Shown here: positions 25,986 to 38,220 of the stretch, one piece after another | Numbering within the stretch: position 1 is the first letter of the stretch | How the letters are laid out: each line of letters starts with the position of its first letter | NCBI RefSeq assembly: GCF_020080835.1 | Contig: NC_058164.1 | Coordinates: 12,036,142 to 12,100,141 of the forward strand | Direction: 5' to 3' | DNA from: Cotesia glomerata | Lineage: Eukaryota; Arthropoda; Insecta; Hymenoptera; Braconidae | Length of the DNA: 64,000 bases | Translations under genes and position numbers: made by a program | Notes under the pieces: generated by a model | Databases searched by the model: none | What the model saw: the letters and a program-made list of their open reading frames with translations, nothing else | Told to the model about the DNA's origin: nothing

Positions 25986-27835
25986 ATGCGTGTGTCTATC
26001 CAAGAAATATGTAAATTTGGTTCTTCTACCCCCAATAGTAGAAACTTTATTGGTGGCGAAAATATAATTGATCGTGGTCATATATTAAATTGTGGTATCG
26101 TAAATAATAATAGTGAGAGTGATGTTTACCACCTTCTCGCATTTTGTTTACAAACAACAAGTTTAAAAAATGAACCTCACGAAATAAATGGCCAAATTTC
26201 AAAAGATGGCAAAATAATTGGTATGGAATGTTCATGTAAAGCTGGATTAGGAGGTACTTGCAAGCATATTGTGGGAGTACTTTTGTTCTGTAACCGGTAA
26301 TTATGACATTTGATTTTTAAGTATTAAAATACGTTCTTTGATAATTATTAAAATAATGACCTTATACATTATTTAAGTAATAATTTTATCTTTTTGCTCT
26401 TTCAGAAATGATCTGGAGAGTTTAAAAAATATCACTTGCACAGATAAAAAATGTGTTTGGAGTGCTCCACATAAATCAGCCCTTGAAAAATATGATATGA
26501 AGCCTTTACTGGAGCACAATTGTTTTGATGTAAAAAAAAAAAAAAGTGTTGAGGGAAAATTAAAAAAAAATAAACTGCAATTAGAGAACTCTGAAACTAC
26601 GACACCTACAAAAGAAGCTGATGATATGTCATTGGCTTTAAATACTTCTAATCAAGTTGATGGTACTGATGATGATTATGAAGAAAATTTTCGTAAGATA
26701 ATGGTTGAAGATAACCCTTTATCAGCGTAAGCAAAACATATGTAAATAATTTTTCATCTTAATTAATTTGAAAAAATTTTTTTATTGATTTTTTTTTGTA
26801 AATAGTTTACACTATGAATTTAATATTTTATGTTGGAATTAAGTTACAGTGAGATTATCATTATTCACTCGATCTATTGAACTTGTTGTTTATCTTTTAG
26901 TGAATGAGAATTTGACTAATTAAATGTTGTTTCCCTTTGTTTTTTTAATACTAACTTGCAGGTCTGGAAGACATGCAACTTTGCAAGAAATTAATCATGA
27001 TGACAATCATAATTTACTTTTACGCCCCGAAAACATTGAAGCAATTATTATTAATCAGAAGACATCACAATTACTTACAGATGTGAAAAATTTTCATAAA
27101 ATTGATCCCATTAACACTTGTTGTTCCGCAGTTTTTAATCGATTGTCTGCAGATGCGATAACGATTTGTTCTAAAAGTACAGAGTTTTACTCTGTATGGC
27201 TAAGTGAACGAGAAAATCGTATAACAGCCAGCAGAGCTTACTCATTATATACTTACTTTTTTAATAAAAAACCAGATTGGAGAAAAAAATCTACTGATTA
27301 CTTCTATAGCTCATCATTCAGTAATGAAAATACAAAATACGGGTTAGAACAAGAAACTTACGCACGCGAAGCTTATGAAAGTTGTATGTCAATGGAAGTC
27401 GTTCAATGCGGTCTAGTTATTTCGGAGTTAAATCCTTGGTTGGGATGTTCACCTGATGGGATTGTTTTTGAAAATAATAAACCATGGAAACTTATTGAAA
27501 TTAAGTGTCCCAAAGAAGGTAAAAAAAAAAATATTGACGACACCGTAAAATCAATCAAGTGGCTAACTAACGAACATGGTGCTTTAACTTTAAAAAAAAA
27601 ACATATGTATTTTGCGCAAGTTCAAATAAGTATGGCAATACTTAATTTACCCTCTACGGATTTTATCATATATTCTTCTTTTGATAAGAATATAAAAATA
27701 ATACCTGTTCGATTTGATGTAAAATTTACAAAAAATTTATTGATAACTTTAAAAAAAATTTATTTTAATAAGATGATACATAATATATGTCTGAGAGAAA
27801 AAGAAAAAGATGAAAACCAAAAAGAAAATCAATAA
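25986..27835 (+). CDS. SWIM zinc finger / YqaJ-type nuclease of a DNA transposon
   Basis: Three exons are inferred: 25986-26296, 26406-26726, 26962-27835, all GT-AG, with matching phases (CG|A, GC|G), giving 501 residues. Exon 1 carries a SWIM finger (CSCKAGLGGTCKH). Exon 2 has TCTDKKCVWSAPHKS then an acidic linker. Exon 3 has a YqaJ-like PD-(D/E)XK nuclease fold: ENRITASRAYSLY, GLEQETYAREAYE, GCSPDGIV, LIEIKCP and YFAQVQ. This SWIM-YqaJ protein accompanies the THAP transposase in transposons of the ISL2EU (IS4EU) type; its role in transposition is not established. It converges with the transposase gene, 101 bp between stops, with AATAAA just after its end. No frameshift or stop is seen. Confidence 0.8.
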
Positions 27836-27936
27836 AATGTTATTTTTTCATTATTTATAAACTTTATTTTTATTTTATATTTTTATAAAATAAGTTAACA
27901 ATCAATAAAACATTTATATAAAACTATTTTGTTGTT

Positions 27937-29856
27937 TTAATCCTGAATGAATTTTTCATCTTTCAGAATAGGTTGACTTAAATTTACAATGGCACAAATT
28001 ATAGTAAAAATTTCTTCAATTTTATGCACAAGACCAATAGGCATTTTCGACGATAGTATTTCAAAAATTTTGATCCGCTGGTTACTCCGTTCCACATGTA
28101 CACGAGCTTTTGCTATTTTGCGACCGTTCATGGCTTCCATTTTCGAAAATTGTTTTTTATCCTTAAGAAAAGGCGGTGAAATAAGTTTCACGTCATTTTT
28201 TTGGCATAAATCATCAACAGTAAAACCCCGATCAGTCATCACAGCATCCTTTTTGTCAAATTTTTTAATAATTTCACTTTGCTCAAACACAGCATTATCA
28301 GAAGCCCGACCACCGTAAGGCTTACTAATAAAAGAAATTAATCCAGCAGGCGTGACAGCAGTCATAAATTTAACAGTGTAAGAACTTTTGTAACGAGAAT
28401 AAGTTACAATTTGGCAGCATAAATTTTTTGGTCTTTGAATTGGAATTTCTGTGCAATCAATCACAGCACGAACATTCTCAAATCCTACAAAATCAAGAGG
28501 AATATTTTTAAGAATATTCTCTTTGCTAGGCCATAATATAGCTGGCTTTAAACATTTGTATAAAATATCAATCATATGAAAAATTCGATCTTTACAAGTC
28601 TCTGGAGTATACGATTTAAACAAAATAGCTAGAAGAGCATATGACATATTTTGTTTTAACTTCATAAACGTCATTATGATAACTTCCAATGAATCTAATT
28701 TTGCATTAGAATGTGATGTTGGAGGTCTTTGTTTATCTACTAATTTCTTTATCGTATACAATAAACAAAAATTTGGAATTCCTGTTAAAGTACTAAGTTC
28801 ATGATCATTTGAAATAAACTCTGAAAATTTTGGAATAAAATTATCTGTACGCACTTGAGTTCCAACATCGTTAAACTTTTTTACACTCATTTCAATATTA
28901 CGTTTTGTACACAATTCAAACTTTTCTATCACCTTAATCAATGTTAAATTATTTTCAGTTACTGTTTTTTTTCTAGGCGAGCAGAGAGAATTGTTTTCTG
29001 AATTTTCAGTTAAAATAACTGAAGATAGTCGTGGAAAAATGATTTTATCACCAATATTTATACCAATTTCGCTCAGATTTTGTACAATTTTGTCGATAAC
29101 GGACTGAATACCACAGTCAAAAGTTTTCACTGCTTGTTCTATGCCAGATAATTGATCATTTTGGAGGCCCAAGTCTTCTTCTTTTTCTTCTTCTATTTCT
29201 TCTTCTGCTGTTACTTTTTCTCTTGATTTTTCTTTATCACTTCTTTGCTCAGTTACATTATTTGAGTCCTCAAAGCTTTGTAGATTATCATTATAATTGT
29301 TATCACTAGATATTGTTGCTGTTTGCTCATCTGCGTTGATATTTTTTTTATGTTTCAAAGATGATCTTCTTATTTGTCTCTCTTCTCGCTGAGACGATAG
29401 AGCATGATTAAGCTTATCTGAGCAATCAACAGAGCTCTTAGGCAGATTAATTGATGGTACAGCTGTTTTCTTTAAATAATGTTGCTGTTTGACTGGAAAA
29501 TGAATAAAGTTATAATATTAATCCAATCCAATCCAATGAGAATCGAGATTTAAAAATTATTAGATTATAAGTTACAGTTTATACATACCAGAAGGAATAT
29601 AATCATGTTCAGTAAAATGACGTGAACATACTCGCATAGACGGTGACACTTTTTTCCCCATTCTAAGAACTTTTATCCAAGCATCTCTTCTGTCGATTAA
29701 CTCTTCAGCATTAAAAATATTTATAATTTTCACAAAACTGTCATTTTTTTTAGGAAATACATGAAACCGAACTGTTTCATGCTTAGAAGCATGACTTTTA
29801 CACCCATAAACACAACAGTATACATTACTTTTATTTTTATGAGGAGAAAATTCCAT
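27937..29856 (-). CDS. THAP-domain DDE transposase
   Basis: Two exons are inferred on the - strand, 29856-29589 and 29492-27937, joined GT-AG in phase, 607 residues. Residues ~1-90 form a THAP zinc finger: CCVYGC, RFHVFPK, W then VCSRHFTEHDYIPSG, the C2CH pattern used for DNA binding. An acidic, Glu-rich linker follows. The catalytic half matches the DDE_4 (Harbinger-like) type: first Asp in VIDCTEIP, second in MTDRGF, Glu in RVHVERSNQRIK. With the neighbouring SWIM-YqaJ gene this fits an ISL2EU-type transposon. It probably binds its own element ends and cuts and pastes it. No disabling change is visible. Start chosen because the THAP domain begins just after this Met. Confidence 0.85.
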
Positions 29857-30056
29857 ACTTAAGAAAATAATAATATACGTATATAATTTTTTTTTAAATC
29901 AAGTTCAATATTTATTTATTTAAAATTTAATTTAAAGCTTATGTCCCTTGAAAATATAAAATTTTAAATAAAAAAAAGATTGTTGTCATAGAAATGACAG
30001 TTATCATTTGGTTAAGTATCCTACAATCGTTAGTACAAAATTTGACCACCAGATAG

Positions 30057-30347
30057 CGTATTTAAATGCTCAGTTTCCCAATAGCGACCCTGATTTTTAG
30101 ATTTTAACTTTTTTCTTATGTAAAAAGCGGACGGCCAGAGACTAAATAATATAAGGATGCATGCTAATCTTATAATAGATGGGAAACTACAGTGAAAAAA
30201 AGATATTTGACAGCTTGCAATTACACACGCCAGGCGGCGCAAGAATAACTTTTACATGAACTATAGCTCAAAGGGGATAGTTTGCCACCGGAAATGTATT
30301 AAATTAAAATTGTCAATTTTTATTATAATTACAAAAAATACTGAAAT
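30057..30347. repeat. Z segment, inverted partner of 32112-32384
   Basis: Landmarks CTTATGTAAAAAGCG, GAGACTAAATAAT, ATGGGAAACTACAGT, GGGGATAGTTTGCC and TTATAATTACAAAAAATACT recur in inverse order and orientation after 32112. The two Z segments face each other around the X elements, so the right half of the Y element is itself a diverged palindrome. Confidence 0.7.
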
Positions 30348-31259
30348 CCGAACAAAAACAGTTTCACTGCAAAAAATTGCGCCAAGGCCACGTTCATAAA
30401 ACTCATCTCAATAACATTTGCACTTTACAAAAAAAATTAGGCCCGTTTCAATAATTTTCATTCTCTACAAAAAGATGTGAAATACTAAAAAAATACCAAG
30501 AAACCGTCGTAATGTTGGAAAAATTAAAAAAAAATTTGTTGAAAATTAAAAAATTAAAAAAAAATTTTTTTATCGTACTTGGCGCGCGTCATTGAGTACC
30601 CCAAATTTTTTCAGGATAAATAAACATCCTTTTAATGCTGAGAAATTTATAAGTAAGTCAACCTATGTTATTTCATAATAAGTTTTACAAAAGTTAGGTA
30701 AAATTGACATGTCATACGCAGTTATGCAAACTACATATAAGTCGATACGCATGCATACGTTGGGTCGGTTGCATTGTGAGAATTGTGTTTACTAAAAAAT
30801 AAAACATATGGCCGACTAAATTGGGACAATGCGGTGTGAGTGCCAATCAAAATGTGTTAATTACAATTAAACAAAGCATACACTAAGCAATGTTTTCAAT
30901 GAGTTCAGTATCCTTGACTAATGTAAATCTATATAAATATATAATATGATTATATATATAGAAGCGAAATCGATTTTTCTTGAGTTGAAATTCTTCCGAA
31001 AAAATTTGGGGTACTCAATGACGCGCGCCAAGTACGATAAAAAATTTTGTTTTTAATTTTTAATTTTCAACAAATTTTTTTTCAATTTTTTCAACATTAT
31101 GACGGTTTCTTGGTATTTTTTAGTATTTCACATCTTTTTGTAGAGAATGAAAATTATTGAAACGAGCCTGATTTTTTTGTAAAGTGCAAATGTTATTGAG
31201 ATGAGTTTTATGAACGTGGCCTTGGCGCAATTTTTTACAGTGAAACTGTTTTTGTTCGG
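30348..31259. mobile_element. X element, complete non-autonomous copy
   Basis: 912 bp with terminal inverted repeats of about 265 bp starting CCGAACAAAAACAGTTTCAC, each flanked by AT (30346-30347, 31260-31261). Each arm holds GCGCCAAGGCCACGTTCAT near the tip and GTACTTGGCGCGCGTCATTG at its inner end. The ~380 bp centre has no coding frame. An AT duplication and the GCGCCAAG motif shared with Y ends suggest mobilisation by the neighbouring THAP transposase (inference). Confidence 0.8.
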
Positions 31260-31261
31260 AT

Positions 31262-31520
31262 CTATTAAACTTCAATAACATTTAATAAAAATTTCCTTAC
31301 AACAATCGTCTCTTTGGCAGCGGGGAAAAAGTCATTGTAAGGTTTTCAAAACTTAACCTAACATGTAGTTATTCAGTCAACGGACTAAGAATTTTTCATA
31401 CATGTTATTTTTGCTAATCACATAACTAATTAATTGATTTTATGATTGCAGAAATGTAACGGTTGAAAATAAATGCATTTTTCAAACACTTGATTATTAA
31501 TTTCAAGCCGATTAATAAAA
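31262..31520. repeat. Dispersed repeat, inverse copy at 49130-49440
   Basis: Shared landmarks: CAACAATCGTCTCTTTGG, GTCATTGTAAGG, TAGTTATTCAGT and CGGACTAAGAATTT. The 49 kb copy is in reverse orientation and carries a 35 bp insertion that this copy lacks. Confidence 0.75.
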
Positions 31521-31532
31521 TCTATCATCAGT

Positions 31533-31757
31533 TTGTCAGTGCGTAAGAACTTTTTTATTGTTATTGTTTCAAAATACCAAGGAGAAGACGACCTGACTAA
31601 GGTCATCCCAGTTAATGAGATGTGGGACGAGCTACCTCACGTTCAAACCGCACTGACGATCATAAATAAATCGCCAGGCCAGTCGTTGAAAATTTGCGGA
31701 ATCAAATCGGAGTTTCCCTGTTTCCTGCATGGGAAATTATACGTCCTGTGTTCGTGA
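31533..31757 (+). pseudogene. Unrecognised coding-like fragment
   Basis: A 74-codon frame includes DLTKVIPVNEMWDELPHVQT and SEFPCFLHGKLYVLC. Its base composition is less AT-rich than the flanks and its residues look protein-like. No family is recognised. It lies between two X-type ends, so it could be a captured gene piece or chance. Confidence 0.25.
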
Positions 31758-31849
31758 ATCGGAAAACCATCATCTTTATATATTTACGTACCGCAAAAAA
31801 AGATAAAAAATGTAGTCAATCAAAAAGCTTTAAATTGATTGTGTAGAAT

Positions 31850-32111
31850 CTATTTACCAGGACTTTAAAAAAATTGAAATACACAATGACGCACACCACG
31901 TACGTTCCAAAATTTTTTCTTTAATGTTCAAATTTACAATAAATTTTTTTTTAATTTCCGAAAATCAAATACAATCATATCGGTTACTTGGATTTTGTAA
32001 TTTTTTAATTTTATATCTTTTTGTAAAGAAAAAAGAAATTTTTTTTTTCTTAATAGTCCTATGAACGTGGACTTGGCGCGATTTTTTTACAGTGAAACTG
32101 TTCTTGTTCGG
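31850..32111. mobile_element. X-type terminal repeat, right end
   Basis: Ends GTTCTTGTTCGG followed by AT (32112-32113), with ACGTGGACTTGGCGCG near the tip and GACGCACACCACGTACG inside. It is the reverse complement of the 47216 end over about 250 bp and of 25479 over its first 115 bp. Confidence 0.75.
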
Positions 32112-32384
32112 ATTTTAGTATTTTTTGTAATTATAATAAAAATTTACAATTGGTACCAACTTAAATCTCGCGTTGGCTGCATTTTTTATAGCAAACTATC
32201 CCCTTGAAGCTACAATTTATGTAAAAACAATTCCAGCGCACTCTGGCGGATGTAGATGAAAGCTGTGAAATGTATCTTTTTAACTGTAGTTTCCCATATA
32301 TTGGAAGATTACCATACATTCTCGAATTATTTAGTCTGTGGCATGTCACTTTTTACATAGAAAAAAAGTCAGGATCGAAATTTT
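32112..32384. repeat. Z' segment, inverse of 30057-30347
   Basis: TTATAATAAAAATTTACAATTGG, GCAAACTATCCCC, ACTGTAGTTTCCC and GGCATGTCACTTTTTACATA are the complement of the Z landmarks in reverse order. Confidence 0.65.
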
Positions 32385-32679
32385 TGAGCTTGCTATAGTT
32401 TGTGCTTTAATTAATAATTTCATAATAATTTCATAATTTAATAATTTCAAGTAGATTAATTGTTATAATTGAATATAATTAATTAATATCATTAAAATAA
32501 AGCATGAATTATTGTTATAATATAAAATTTAGGAACAAGAAGTATCATAGAATTAAATAAAATTTTGCAACCTCAAAATACCGTTCTGCTTACAGTAAAC
32601 ACAGTCGGTAGTCTGGCGCTCCGTTTACAACGGATTTGAACGGAACTTGGCGCCAGATTCTACCGAATCTGTGGATTTT
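32385..32679. mobile_element. Y-type terminal repeat, right end
   Basis: Contains TAGTTTGTGC, AAAGCATGAA, AACCTCAAAATACCGTTCTGC and GGAACTTGGCGCC, the inverse of the left Y end, and closes with a hairpin CAGATTC-tacc-GAATCTG (32654-32671). The two stem positions that differ from the left end change together and keep pairing. Confidence 0.75.
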
Positions 32680-33571
32680 GTATTAAGTTTTGACTACGAA
32701 GTTCACCAGGTCATCTAGTTTATTATAAAACAAAAAATTACAGTCCCTCATGACTCTTAAAATCGCCAAGTTCTATTAAAGTGTGAAAACAAAATTCAAC
32801 AATTTGTCGATTTTCAAAAACAAATGTTTTTGTAAAACATACGGGTAATGTAATATTTTTAAATTATTTTCAATATGAAAAATACTTGTATCTACTATTC
32901 GCAATCACAAATCAAGTTGCAATGATTGTTTCGCCTGTCGAAACAAAACAATCTCCAATCAGTGTGAAAAAATGTGAGTTACTGGAATGGAAACATTTGT
33001 CCTCATGGATGCTAACGTACTTCATTTCTGCTTGCTGCTTAATTTTGAGTTTTTTTTTATTAATTATACTGATCTCGCTCCTCCAAAAGTTTATCTCATC
33101 TTCATCTAAAATAATTGTATCAATCATATAGATACGCCGAAAGTTTTTTATTGATAATTTTCGATTGAGAAAAAAAGGTTATTGAAAATTTTTCAAACTC
33201 TTGCCAAAAAAAACATGAAAATCAAATAAAAATTGAGGAAACATTGATTTCCATTCAATTTTCGAAAATCAGTTTCTTATTAAATCTCGTTGTTGTAAGG
33301 TTCTAAGAAGCTATTCGGACTATTTATACAATATACCACTGATGTGTATGCGTGTTTGTAAGAGCACAAAAACTCAAAAATATATTAAAAACATTATTTT
33401 TTAGCACGATGAGAATATATGTTTTAGAGCGGTTCGAAAAAAAAGTTTGGTAGATACAAATGTGCATGCCTTAAGCGCTAATGTTACAGCCAAATTATTT
33501 ACGTAAACGCTCATATAAACAATAGACAGCCAAAAAAATTGCCTTTTTTTCGAAAGATATAACAAAAAAAA
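32680..33571. other. AT-rich stretch with a decayed W left end
   Basis: No gene is supported. About 33228-33365 resembles the W left end (AGAAGCTATTCGGACTATT, then TGTGTATGCGTG) but is strongly decayed. Confidence 0.4.
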
Positions 33572-34198
33572 TTAGGAAAACGGTAGACCCTAAAGGCCAT
33601 CCCTGCAACTTCCCACTAATTCGAGCTCAAAAATACAATCTATGTGTTGTTTTGAGCTCTCCGAGCTCAAAAAGATACCTTTTTATGCTTTTTAGCTCTT
33701 TGAGCTCAAAAGTCTGATAGAAGTTTCATAGAACAGTATTTTTTAAATTTTCAAACCGCAATAACTTCTGAATGAATGAACCGATTTTTACGCGGTTGGC
33801 AGCATTCTGCGCAGTTTTTTAAGTCTCATAAAGAATTTCTAAGTTTCAATTGGTCAAACTAGAAATTTCGGAGTAACTCCGAAAAAACATTTTTTTCGGT
33901 TTTCTTTCGTTCACGATATCTCTCGAACGAATCAACCGATTTTGACAGGATTGGCGGCGATCGACGTTGTTTTTTAAGGTTGAGAGCTGATTACTTTTTG
34001 GAATCGATCGGTAAAGCCGTTTAAAAGTTATCTCAAAAAACCACTTTTTTCCTATTTTTATTGAGATTTCTCCAAATTTCTCAAAATCTATCGGTCCGAA
34101 TAAGTTCAAATCAACAGGAAATCTAAGTTTGGCGAAGCCTTTCGAATGGCACCAACCACGATGAAATCGGTTCAACCGTTCAAAAATTATAAGAGGTT

Positions 34199-34273
<75 letters not shown>

Positions 34274-34449
34274 ATACATACATAAATAAATAAATACAGA
34301 CACAGTGACACCCTCGCGGGGATAGTCAGGGAAGCTTCCTGTGCCCTTCGAACGTCGAGATCTGATGGAAACTCGATTTTGGCAAAAAAGGGTAAAACCG
34401 ATAACTTCGCGATTTTTGAAAATCTTCGATTTTCTTAGCGGGAAGTTAA
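33572..34449 (-). repeat. W repeat copy 6, complete
   Basis: - strand copy from the right end (TTAGGAAAACGGTAGACC at 33572) to the left end (CTTAGCGGGAAGTTAA at 34449), with paired GAGCTC sites at 33630-33720 and an unoccupied (CA)n tract at about 34212-34265. Confidence 0.88.
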
Positions 34450-34670
34450 AAAAAAATAGACATCAAAAAAACACCAATCTGTAAATTTCAAAATATTTGT
34501 AGAAAATGTCAAAGTTTCATATGAAAGAAAGAAAAAAGAAATTAAAATTGGTTATCATCGAGAAATTCGCAGTTTTTTCGGAATATCTAAAAAATAACGA
34601 TGAAGATAGGTATGAATTTTTTTCTATTTTTTCCCGAAAGAAGATTTAATAAAAAATTTTGAAAAAAAAA

Positions 34671-35008
34671 TTAGGAAAACGGTTGACCCTAAAGGCTATC
34701 CCTGCAACTTCCCGCTAATTTCATACTTAAACGCACAAACCTACATTCATTACGTTTTAGAGCTGTTCGAGCTCAAAAATATAATTTTCGTATCATTTTG
34801 AGCTCTCCGAGCTCAAAAATCTGCTAGAAGTTGAATAAAACACTATTTTTCGAATTTTTAAACCGCAATAACTTTTGAATGAATGAACCGATTTTTACGT
34901 GGTTGGTGGCATTTAACGCAGTTTTTAAAATCTCACAAAGAACTTTTAAGTTTAAATTGATCGAACAAGGAATTTCAAAGTAATACCCAAAGAGCAATTT
35001 TTTCGATT
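34671..35008 (-). repeat. W repeat copy 7, 5' truncated
   Basis: Carries the right end TTAGGAAAACGGTTGACCC, the GAGCTC motifs and the GAATGAATGAACCGATT segment, then stops and abuts copy 8 in opposite orientation, the same head-to-head arrangement as copies 2 and 3. Confidence 0.8.
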
Positions 35009-35009
35009 T

Positions 35010-35161
35010 TTAACTTCCCGCTAGAAAAATCGAAGATTTTCAAAAATCAGGATGTTATTGTTTTCACCCCGTTTTGCAAAAATCGAGTTTTCATCCGATC
35101 TCGACGTTTTAAGGTCATAGGAAGCTTCCCTGACTACTCCCGCGAGGTTGTCACTGTGTCA

Positions 35162-35260
<99 letters not shown>

Positions 35261-35947
35261 TACGTGAACCGCTTATAACTTTCGAATGGCTTGACCGATT
35301 TCATCGCGGTTGGTGCCATTCGAAAGGGCTTGACCAAACTTAGATTTTGAAAACTATTTGGACCAATTCAGATTAATAGATTTTGAGAAATCTTAAAAAA
35401 ACTGAAAAAAAAATTTTTTTTAAATGTGGTTTTTTTGGAATAACTTTTAAACGGCTTAAAGGTTCAATTCCAAAAACTAATCAGCTCTTAACCTCAAAAA
35501 ACCACGTCGATCGCCACCAGTCCGGTCAAAATCGGTTAATTCGTTCGAGAGATATCGTGAACGAAAGAAAACCGAAAAAAGTTTTTTTTTCGAAATTACT
35601 CCGAAATTTTCGGTTCGATCAATTAAAACCTCAAAATTCTTTATAAGGCAGATAAAACTGCGTCGAATACCGCCAACCGGGTGAAAATCAATTGATCCAT
35701 TCAAAAGTTATTGCGGTTTGAAAATTCCAAAAGTAATGTTCTATGAAAATTCCATCAGACTTTTGAGCTCGAAGAGCTCAAATGCATAGAAATACTATCT
35801 CTTTGAGCTCAGCGAGCTAAAAATATCACATAAATTATATTTTGAGCTCAAAAATCTCAAAAACGTCATAAGTACAATTTTAAGCGCCCAGGTTTAGAAT
35901 TAGCGGGAAGTTGCAGGGATGACCTTTAGGGTGGACCGTTTTACTAA
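35010..35947 (+). repeat. W repeat copy 8, complete
   Basis: From TTAACTTCCCGCTAGAAAAA to GTGGACCGTTTTACTAA, with an unoccupied (TG)n tract at 35165-35256 and GAGCTC palindromes near 35763-35850. Confidence 0.88.
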
Positions 35948-36572
35948 TTTTTTTCGTTAACGATAACTCACGAACGAATTAACCGATTTCGACCGGGCTG
36001 GCAGCAATCGACGTGTTTTTTTTATGTTAAGAGCTGATTACTTTTTGAAGTGAAACTTCTTTAGAATCGTTGTGATTTCAAACCGGATGCAACGGAAAAA
36101 ACGACAGGTAAGAGACACAAATACAAAAATGTGTAGGATGAAGCCGGCAGAGAATGAGACAGAAATATACATACTATTTTATATTATCGGTCTCTCCTCT
36201 TTGTCCCATACTTCGTAGCGTCCCCACTCCCGTCTTCTAAGCATAATCGCCTGTAATTAGTGAGCCAGACTGAGAGAGCAAATGTTAGTGTGGATGTATA
36301 TTGCACACTGTTTAATACTTGCTTGTATTTGAGCATTTAACGTGTGTTAATTTTAATTAAATAATTTTTTAATTAAAATAAATTTATTCTGTATCTAATT
36401 AATGCAAATAACATTAAAAAAAAAATAAAATCTAAATAAAAAAAATTTTTTTTCGCCTGAAGTTACCGTGGAAGTTATTTTTTAGTTATAGTCTAAGCAT
36501 TTCACCTAAGAGCGTTCAACTATTAAATCAGTGAATTAATCAACATTTAAGTATAGAAATATAATAAAAAAA
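35948..36572. other. W fragment and unassigned DNA
   Basis: 35953-36046 is an inverted internal W piece (GAACGAATTAACCGATTTCG and GAGCTGATTACTTTTTG). The rest, including a moderately GC-rich patch at 36100-36300, shows no gene. Confidence 0.45.
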
Positions 36573-37423
36573 TTAGGAAAACGGTTGACCCTGAAGGCTA
36601 TCCCTGCAACTTCCCGCTAATTCCATACTTAAGCGCTTAAAATTGCACCAATGACGTTTTTAAGCTCTTCGAGTTAAAAAAATACAATTTATGGGTTATT
36701 TTGAGCTCTCCGAGCTCAAAGAGATTGCTTTCCTTTGCTTTAAAGCTCTTCGAGCTCAAAAGTCTGATAGAGATTTGATAAGACACTATTTTTTGAATTT
36801 TTAAACCGCAATAACTTTTGAATGAATAAACCGATTTTTACGCGGTTAAAAGCATTCGACGCAGTTTTTCAAGCCTCATAGAGAATCTCCAATTTTGAAT
36901 TGATCGCGCTAGGAATTTCGGAGTTATTCCGAAAAAACACTTTTTTCGGTTTTCTTTCGTTCACGATATCTCTCGAACGAATCAACCGATTTTGACCGGA
37001 CTGGTGGCGATCGACGTGGTTTTTTAAGGTTAAGAGCTGATTAGTTTTTGGAATTGAACCTTTAAGCCGTTTAAAAGTTATTCCAAAAAAACCACATTTG
37101 AAAAAATTTTTTTTTTCAGTTTTTTTAAGATTTATCAAAATCTATTAATCTGAATTGGTCCAAATAGTTTTCAAAATCTAAGTTTGGTCAAGCCCTTTCG
37201 AATGGCACCAACCGCGATGAAATCGGTCAAGCCATTTGAAAGTTATAAGCGGTTCACACACACACACATACAGACACCGTGACAACCTCGCGGGGATAGT
37301 CAGGGAAGCTTCCTGTGACCTTCAAACGTCGAGATCTGATGAAAACTCGATTTTTGCAAAACGGGCTAAAAACAATAACTTCCCGATTTTTGAAAATCTT
37401 CGATTTTCTTATCGGGAAGTTAA
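36573..37423 (-). repeat. W repeat copy 9, complete
   Basis: From TTAGGAAAACGGTTGACCC to ATCGGGAAGTTAA on the - strand. The CA tract is only six dinucleotides long (37255-37268), so tract length varies widely between W copies. Confidence 0.87.
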
Positions 37424-37844
37424 AATATATATATTGATCAATAATTAAATATTATTCAGTTTAAAATAATAATATATCATCATAAATTATATTTTATTAT
37501 TAAAATGTCAGTGTCAATAACTAGGCTCAATTTTATTAGTATGTGACAGTTATTGACACTCAAATTCTAACCTATAACACGGAAAATTATTTGTTTACGG
37601 ACATCTCCATAAAATGTTTAAATATTTATTTTTATTATTATTGCTTATTATACTATTGTTTATAATCACAGTGATGAAACATTTATTTTTTTTTTTTTGA
37701 TAAAAAAATTCACATTTATCGATCAAATATACTTTTTATAAATACGAAAATAAGTAGTGTGAGAAAATATTACATCAATTGTTGCTATGAAAAAATATTA
37801 CAAATGATTATTGCTATAATAATATATACTTTTTTAGAAATATA

Positions 37845-37848
<4 letters not shown>

Positions 37849-37922
<74 letters not shown>
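37849..37922. repeat. (AT)n microsatellite
   Basis: About 36 AT dinucleotides without interruption. Neighbouring DNA from 37424 is AT-rich and has no gene. Confidence 0.95.
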
Positions 37923-37925
<3 letters not shown>

Positions 37926-38029
37926 ATTTTATAGATGATGAATGTTTTATTTGAAATAAATACTTAATTTATTATAAATAAATGATTTTAATTCATTTTA
38001 ACTTAATAGTATAAGTTAGTAAATAAGTA

Positions 38030-38220
38030 GTATATTACACACCTGCAGCAAAAAAATAAGAAATGTCTTAGAACACATATATGTGATCTTATCTGAGATA
38101 TTTCATATTTTTCTACCATAGATTTGTATACTATTTTTCTGTCTGACAGAGGCGGAAAGCGGCAATTTCGTTTAGCGTAGCGGGCCGAAAGTTGCCACTT
38201 TCCGTCTGGAGGGCAGAAAA
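38030..38220. repeat. Palindromic MITE-like repeat, copy 2
   Basis: AGTATATTACACACC with a mirrored GTATACTATTTTT, and GGCGGAAAGCGGCAA against TTGCCACTTTCCG, as in 30-370. It lacks the GTGTCGCT satellite that follows copy 1. 38221-38847 beyond it holds no recognisable gene. Confidence 0.6.

Larger units (their letters stand above)
25908..30035. mobile_element. Two-gene THAP/YqaJ transposon core
   Basis: A short inverted pair brackets the two genes: TAGCGATTGTAGGATTAT at 25911 and the complement ATCCTACAATCGTTAGT near 30010-30030. Copies of AAAATTTGACC with CTGGTGG or CCACCAGA lie outside each. Whether this pair marks the true ends, or the long Y termini at 25596 and 32679 do, cannot be settled from one copy. 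Confidence 0.5.
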
